NCBI GenBank assembly: GCA_023228425.1
Contig: JALOBE010000019.1
Coordinates: 1-55,007, forward strand
Direction of reading: 5' to 3'
Source of the DNA: Syntrophales bacterium
Lineage (GTDB): Bacteria > Desulfobacterota > Syntrophia > Syntrophales > UBA2210
Length of the DNA: 55,007 bases
Part shown: piece after piece, positions 50,423 to 55,007 of the stretch
Layout: every line of letters begins with the position of its first letter
How positions within the stretch are numbered: the first letter of the stretch is position 1
The notes under the pieces: model-generated
Told to the model about the DNA's origin: nothing
The model's input: only the letters and a program-made list of their open reading frames with translations
Database searches by the model: none
Program-made: the position numbers and the translations under genes

Positions 50423-50711
50423 CCGGATGGCAATGGGTATTCCCCCAGGAAAACCGTTGGGAAAATCCAAGGACCGGTGAGCAGGGACGGCATCATGTGC
50501 ACGAATCCATCATCCAAAAGGCGGACAGCAATGCGGTGCGAAAGGCAGGAATCACAAAAAGAGCTGTCTGCCATACCTTCAGACATTCTTTCGCGACCCA
50601 TTTACTTGAAGATGGATACGACCTTCGAACAGTGCAAGAGCTTCTCGGCCACAAGGACGTAAAACAACCATGGTGTATACGCACGTTTTGAACCGTGGCG
50701 GCCAGGCGTGA
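50423..50711 (+). pseudogene. Integron-type integrase remnant, C-terminal domain (copy 2)
   Basis: It reads WQWVFPQENRWENPRTGEQG, HHVHESIIQKADSNAVRKAG, ITKRAVCHTFRHSFATHLL and EDGYDLRTVQELLGHKDVK. This is the integron-integrase C-terminal domain with HTFRH (catalytic Arg) and LLGH (catalytic His). The same single-base loss as in copy 1 follows DVK, putting the catalytic Tyr (VYTHVL) out of frame. A second small deletion (GGCGGCCAGG versus GGCGGCACAGG) lies at the end. The region upstream of W is unrecognisable. The gene is dead as it stands. Confidence 0.85.
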
Positions 50712-50742
50712 GGGGGCATGCGGGGCAACAGTTACAGGCTCC

Positions 50743-51382
50743 GTGAAAAAGCCGGAAAGGAGGGAGTGGAAATGGGCCAGTCATGAGGACAGGGTGGCTC
50801 AGTTTGAAAAGACCGTCGACAATAAATTCAGAAATGCAAATGGCGTTTACATGAAGCTATGTAATTTCTTGCGGCTTGACCCAAGCTATAAAGGTGCGGG
50901 GCTTCAGCGTGGCGGCAAATCAGAGAAAGTCATTTGGAATGAATTTGCACAAGATCATAAGTGCCTCAGCTCTATAGCAACAGCTATTCGTAATGGTTCT
51001 CAATATGTTTCACCCCCCAAAGATGAAGTCGATGCTGCCGCAGAGGAAGAGGAAGAATTCCCAGAAGGAAGGATTTTAACACAGCTGCATAAACGCCGAG
51101 AGAGAAATCCAAAGTTAGTTCAGAAAAAAAGAAAAAGGTTCTTGAAGAATCTGGCTCATTATCTTGTGAAGCATGTAGATTTGATTTTTTTGTCGTTTAT
51201 TGAGAACTCGGCTATGGCTTTGCAGAATGCCACCACCGCAAACCTTTATCTGAATTGATAGAATCAAAAACTACAACTTTGGGAGATCTTGTGCTATTGT
51301 TTATTCTAATTGTCACCGGATGCTTCATCGTGCAAGGCCATGGAAGTCAATTAGTGAATTGATCACTCTAATAGAAGGTTAA
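50743..51382 (+). pseudogene. McrA-like HNH endonuclease gene broken by three lesions
   Basis: The first part is intact (RVAQFEKTVDNKFRNANGVY, KLCNFLRLDPSYKG, then EFPEGRILTQLHKRRERNPK), an N-terminal region typical of 5-methylcytosine-specific HNH nucleases. The frame then shifts at about 51137 into LEESGSLSCEACRFDFFVVY, meets an in-frame TGA at about 51199 where Gly is expected, resumes as ELGYGFAECHHRKPLSELIE, and shifts again near 51290 into SNCHRMLHRARPWKSISELI before the natural end at 51380. The HNH pieces C-x-x-C, E-C-H-H and N-C-H are all there. The start is uncertain (GTG at 50743 or a later one). Confidence 0.8.
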
Positions 51383-51507
51383 AGCAAGTTATCTACTATC
51401 AGAGTCAGGAAATCCCTGCCATTTTAGAATGAATCAACTGAGATAAGCTCCGGGAAAACCGATGCGGATCATATTATTCAACCATATATTTGTTGGTGTA
51501 CTGGACT
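51383..51507. other. Short AT-rich gap
   Basis: No gene. The gap probably holds the promoter of the large GHKL protein; no consensus pair was convincing. Confidence 0.35.
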
Positions 51508-54500
51508 ATGATAGGCGATATTAAAGACGCAAACACTCTTGAGGAAGTTCAACAGATTAGGCAGAGGCAAGTTGAGATCGAACGAGCCGGTGGAGATCAT
51601 GACGGAATTCAAAGAATACTGACTGAGGATATGTACAGTAACCCTGCTCGGTTCATTGACGAGTTGTTACAAAACGCCCAAGATGCAGCACGAAAAGCGG
51701 CCAAGCACACTGACGTCATATTCAGACTTTCCAGTGACAAATTAGAATTAACACATTCTGGTAAAGACTTTGATCTAAAGGATGTAATTAGTATTACTGG
51801 GATTGGAGTTTCTACAAAAAAAAATGATGACATTGGAACCTTTGGTATTGGTTTCAAGTCAGTCTATCAAATTACGGATGAACCTCATATTTATTCTGGA
51901 ACATTTCATTTTAAAATAGTTGAATTTAGAATACCTATCAGTCTACCTCGGAATGATAATATTCATAATACCTCAATTGTCTTGCCGTTCAAGAAAGGTT
52001 TTGAACAAGAGATTATATATTCCTACCTTAATGAAATCGAATTTGAGAGTATACTATTTTTACCCAATATTGATTCAATTACATGGCATGAAGACGAGAA
52101 AACAACCAAAGTTCCTTGTTTAAGTAAAATATCACTGGATGAAATTAAGGGCAATGACCTTAATTACAAAAAAGTAGAAATAAGAAATGCATTATCAGGG
52201 GAATCTAAACAATACTTGGTTTTTCAACGAAAGATACAGATAGGCGGCAAGAATCTAGACATTGATATAGTTTATGGTTATGATCCCGTTCAAAATAGGA
52301 TTATCCCCCTAAAAAATCGTAAGTTGCACGTCTACTTCCCCACTACAGAAGAAACACATCTCAACTTTTTGCTTAATGCTCCTTTCAGGACAACAGCGAA
52401 TCGGGAAAATATAAAGCTTGAAAACAATGAAGATGCTAGTGTGTTGGAAGAGTTGTCACGGTTAGCTGCGGATAGCATATTATTTATTCAGAAACAATAT
52501 CCGAATTTACTTAATGTATCTTTTTACTCAAATATAATTCCACTTAAAGAAGATATTCAAAATAAAATATACAGAATATTTTTTGAGACAATCAAATCGT
52601 TTATGATTAACCCAAAGAACAGATTGTTGCCTGTTCAGAATTCCGGCTTTGCCGCCGCCAGGGATGTGTTAATGGCGGAAAATTCATCACTGATTGAATT
52701 GCTGAACGCAACAGATACAGAACAACTATTCGGTAGGCAATATTGGATCAATAGTGAAATTACTTCTACAAAAGAAAGCACAAGAGATGTGCATAGGTAT
52801 TTGAAGGAACATTTGAACGTTGAAGATATTGGATTTGAAAAATTTGCTAAACTATTTACAAAAAAGTTTATAAAAAGAAAGAACGATCAATGGATTACGA
52901 GCTTTTATCAGACATTATTAACTAATCAAAAACGACTATGGCAGAAGAATCCATGGGAGATACATCCGTGGGATAATCAAACAGATGGAATATGGAAAAA
53001 AAGGCCTATTATTCGTTTGAGTGACAATAAACATGTTAATCCCTATGACGAACAGGGCAATCCTCATGCTTGGTTACCATCAGAGTCGAAACCCTACTTT
53101 GATGTAGTTAAACCTGCGTTGACCAAGGATGAGCAGGCAAAACAATTTCTAACAAGTCTTGGCTTGAAAAGACCGAATAAGATGGCAGAATTCAAAAAGT
53201 ATATTGCCCCGACATATGCCGATGAAGGAACCAATGTGGAACTTGATAAATACTTAGAAGATATATTGATGGCCCGTGAAGCATATCGGGAATATCGAAA
53301 TGAGCCGGACGAGAACGGTAACTTCGTTGATACAATGAAATCTCTCTTTTTGATTAAATCTCAGAATGTAAATACCGGGAATGTGCTGTTTAGAAAGCCT
53401 AATGAAGTGTATTTGCCGAACAAAGAACTAGAAATATGGTTTAAGGGCAATAACCAAGCCTACTTTGTATATGAAGAGATATGTCGACATTATGCGAATG
53501 AGAAAAATGATTTCGAAGGGTTTTTATCTGCCATAGGAGTATCAAATCAAATCAAGTATATCGAACCCTTAAAAATCAACAAGCAAATTTATAGATGCGA
53601 AGACTATCACAAATATGTGGAATTTGAGCCAAGGGAGTTCCGGCCCGACTTTTACATTGAAGGCTTAGATTATGCGCTAGACAATATTAACATAGGGAGA
53701 TCAAAGATAATATGGAATATTGCTCTGACAAAGGTTACGCACATTACAACCTGTAAAATCAGATCTGCATTATATCAACGTTCTTTGCGTGGTAATTATG
53801 ATAATGATAATCCACGTGAAATACCTAAAGAGAAAACATTAGAATCAAAGGTAGGCAAATATTTGAAGGAAAGGTATTGGCTATATGATAGACAGGGCAA
53901 TCTAATTCAGAGGCTGAATTCTGAAATAGCCCTTGAAGATTTGCATGGTCATTATGACAGGGATCACGATAATGTTAGTAAATTGGTACAAGCATTAGGG
54001 CTTAAGCCTGAAACTTATACAAAGGAACAAGTTGATAGGCTATTATCTAAAAAAGAGGCAGAATTAAGTCAAAAAGACGCACAAATAAAACAACTTAAAA
54101 TAAAGCTTAGCGAATATGAAAAGAAAAAGTCCACAAAAATACCGATACGAGAATATAAAACAAAGGATACAGAGATACGTAGGGTGCCAGAGCCAAACAC
54201 ATTTACGCCAACGGGTAATCGTGGTTTAAATGGGCTGGAAAATCAAACACCCGGCACAGAAGAAGATTCAGAAGATAACGAGCATCAAGGCACAGGCTAT
54301 AATCGTGATAATGGAGAAATGGATAGTCAGGTCAACAAAAAAATATATGGCCGCTGGGCGGAGGAGTACGTCGTTTGGCAATTGTATAATAAGTATAAAG
54401 ATGTTGACGACATAATTATAGAATGGTTAAATGAGAAAAGTGAAAAGGGAAGAGGATACGACATAAGAATCAAGAAAGATAACAAAGCAATTGAATTTAT

Positions 54501-54714
54501 CGAAGTAAAAGGCAAAGTCAGTAATAAACCTGAATTATTTGAAGTTACAGAGACGCAATTCAGATTTGCTGGCAAAGCAGGAGAAAAGTATTTCTTCTAT
54601 ATCGTGTCCAACGTTAAATCTAAAGAAATCAAAATTGAAATGGTTATTCAGAATCCCATAAAACAATGGAGAGAAAGTAAACTCATTGCTTCTTCCGTTA
54701 AATTTAAGATTTGA
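51508..54714 (+). CDS. GHKL (Hsp90-like) ATPase fused to a DUF3883 PD-(D/E)XK-like domain
   Basis: This 1068-residue protein starts at MIGDIKDANTLEEVQQIRQR. The N-terminal ATPase has the Bergerat pattern: N-box FIDELLQNAQDA (about 50-60), then SITGIGVST and IGTFGIGFKSVY (about 109-120). This is the sacsin/Hsp90-like type. A long middle region lacks recognised domains. A charged coiled coil spans about 837-875. The C-terminal DUF3883 domain (about 945-1068) has GRWAEE, RGYDIRI and IEFIEVKGK, the E...D...ExK nuclease-like residues. Such ATPase-nuclease fusions occur in restriction-like and anti-phage loci. An in-frame TTG 18 nt earlier is possible. The gene is strongly AT-rich compared with the chromosome. 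Confidence 0.85.
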   Translation: MIGDIKDANTLEEVQQIRQRQVEIERAGGDHDGIQRILTEDMYSNPARFIDELLQNAQDAARKAAKHTDVIFRLSSDKLELTHSGKDFDLKDVISITGIGVSTKKNDDIGTFGIGFKSVYQITDEPHIYSGTFHFKIVEFRIPISLPRNDNIHNTSIVLPFKKGFEQEIIYSYLNEIEFESILFLPNIDSITWHEDEKTTKVPCLSKISLDEIKGNDLNYKKVEIRNALSGESKQYLVFQRKIQIGGKNLDIDIVYGYDPVQNRIIPLKNRKLHVYFPTTEETHLNFLLNAPFRTTANRENIKLENNEDASVLEELSRLAADSILFIQKQYPNLLNVSFYSNIIPLKEDIQNKIYRIFFETIKSFMINPKNRLLPVQNSGFAAARDVLMAENSSLIELLNATDTEQLFGRQYWINSEITSTKESTRDVHRYLKEHLNVEDIGFEKFAKLFTKKFIKRKNDQWITSFYQTLLTNQKRLWQKNPWEIHPWDNQTDGIWKKRPIIRLSDNKHVNPYDEQGNPHAWLPSESKPYFDVVKPALTKDEQAKQFLTSLGLKRPNKMAEFKKYIAPTYADEGTNVELDKYLEDILMAREAYREYRNEPDENGNFVDTMKSLFLIKSQNVNTGNVLFRKPNEVYLPNKELEIWFKGNNQAYFVYEEICRHYANEKNDFEGFLSAIGVSNQIKYIEPLKINKQIYRCEDYHKYVEFEPREFRPDFYIEGLDYALDNINIGRSKIIWNIALTKVTHITTCKIRSALYQRSLRGNYDNDNPREIPKEKTLESKVGKYLKERYWLYDRQGNLIQRLNSEIALEDLHGHYDRDHDNVSKLVQALGLKPETYTKEQVDRLLSKKEAELSQKDAQIKQLKIKLSEYEKKKSTKIPIREYKTKDTEIRRVPEPNTFTPTGNRGLNGLENQTPGTEEDSEDNEHQGTGYNRDNGEMDSQVNKKIYGRWAEEYVVWQLYNKYKDVDDIIIEWLNEKSEKGRGYDIRIKKDNKAIEFIEVKGKVSNKPELFEVTETQFRFAGKAGEKYFFYIVSNVKSKEIKIEMVIQNPIKQWRESKLIASSVKFKI

Positions 54715-54733
54715 TTTCTTAACTCAACTTTCG

Positions 54734-54749
54734 CACACTGGTGAGTGTG
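54734..54749 (+). terminator. Hairpin just past the GHKL gene
   Basis: CACACT-GGTG-AGTGTG, 20 nt after the stop codon, followed by TATAACTATTT, which is only weakly T-rich. A modest candidate for a stop signal. Confidence 0.45.
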
Positions 54750-54897
54750 TATAACTATTTGATAATTAGTAGTAAACAGGTTTCATTTGCCCTGAAAGAA
54801 GGAGGCGGGTTTTGTAAACCGAAGTTTGACACCCTATTTGTCGATAGTTCAGTATAATTAGTCGCCTCTGAAGAACCTTCTAACCGGCGAATATTAT

Positions 54898-54926
54898 TTG
54901 ACAATATATCTTTTTAATGCTATGTA
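54898..54926 (+). promoter_or_regulatory. Candidate promoter reading out of the window
   Basis: TTGACA (54898-54903), 17 nt, TATGTA (54921-54926). It points rightward to a gene beyond the window. Its -10 runs into the inverted repeat at 54923. Confidence 0.45.
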
Positions 54927-54973
54927 ATTTGCAAGATTTTAACCATTAACCCTCATTTTTCTTGCAAATTACA
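54923..54973. repeat. Perfect 14-bp inverted repeat at the right edge
   Basis: TGTAATTTGCAAGA (54923-54936) and TCTTGCAAATTACA (54960-54973) are exact inverses, 23 bp apart. It could be an operator, an RNA hairpin, or the end of a mobile element that continues outside the window. Confidence 0.6.
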
Positions 54974-55007
54974 CAAATGAAACCAAGACAATCAGAAAGC
55001 AAAAACA

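Noticed and set aside
43600..50720. attC sites of a mobile integron array
   Set aside because: No stretch shows the paired RYYYAAC/GTTRRRY core sites with two inverted boxes near gene ends. The boundaries that are seen are REP-like, so a working integron array is not claimed, only integrase remains.

Overview
The window looks like a chromosomal contig from a GC-rich, Gram-negative, anaerobic bacterium. Outer-membrane polysaccharide export (Wza/Wzc type, beta-barrel partner), an MSHA-type IV pilus locus with an outer-membrane secretin, an oxygen-sensitive class III ribonucleotide reductase with its radical-SAM activase, and acyl-CoA dehydrogenase plus 3-hydroxyacyl-CoA dehydrogenase together suggest a deltaproteobacterium (Desulfobacterota), possibly Syntrophales-like. 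The lineage is an inference from gene content, not from a marker gene.

Region 1 (1-9.7 kb) holds a truncated DUF4258 gene, a PIN-toxin/Phd-type antitoxin pair with a clear three-site operator, and a leftward exopolysaccharide locus: CpsB/Wzb-like PHP phosphatase, a small secreted protein, outer-membrane beta-barrel, Wza-like exporter, Wzc-like co-polymerase/tyrosine kinase and GalE. Region 2 (9.7-25.9 kb) is core metabolism: tRNA-Leu(UAA), MTA/SAH deaminase, ComEA-like protein, NUDIX hydrolase, a thioredoxin with two zinc ribbons, KdsD, NrdD/NrdG under two NrdR boxes, MnmA, PurB, a lipoprotein, an HU/IHF protein, acyl-CoA dehydrogenase and Hbd. Region 3 (27.3-42.2 kb) holds a membrane-anchored sigma-54 activator, a leftward MSHA-like assembly operon (PilM-PilN fusion, PilO-, PilP-like, secretin, ExeA/MshM ATPase, MshE, MshG), a rightward major pilin behind a sigma-54 promoter, and a TMTC-like TPR glycosyltransferase that may modify it.

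Region 4 (42.2-55 kb) is an accessory island of lower GC. It carries HepT/MntA, an EcoRII-like restriction-modification system (Dcm-type methylase, Vsr, endonuclease), a DUF6922/AbiEii pair, a gutted phosphoribosyltransferase coupled to a SLOG protein, two fragments of an integron-type integrase, a broken McrA-like HNH nuclease gene, and a large GHKL-ATPase/DUF3883 protein. The modules are separated by copies of a REP-like sequence (core gacgtacttaactatttaac), and two modules sit between nearly identical direct repeats.

Nearly every intergenic space up to 42.74 kb is filled with one dispersed palindromic repeat family (GTCATTTCGA ... TCGAAATGAC, often bounded by GAGACCTTT/AAAGGTCTC). That family is absent to the right, which marks the island as a later arrival. 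Many open frames in these spaces are repeat artefacts and are not annotated as genes.
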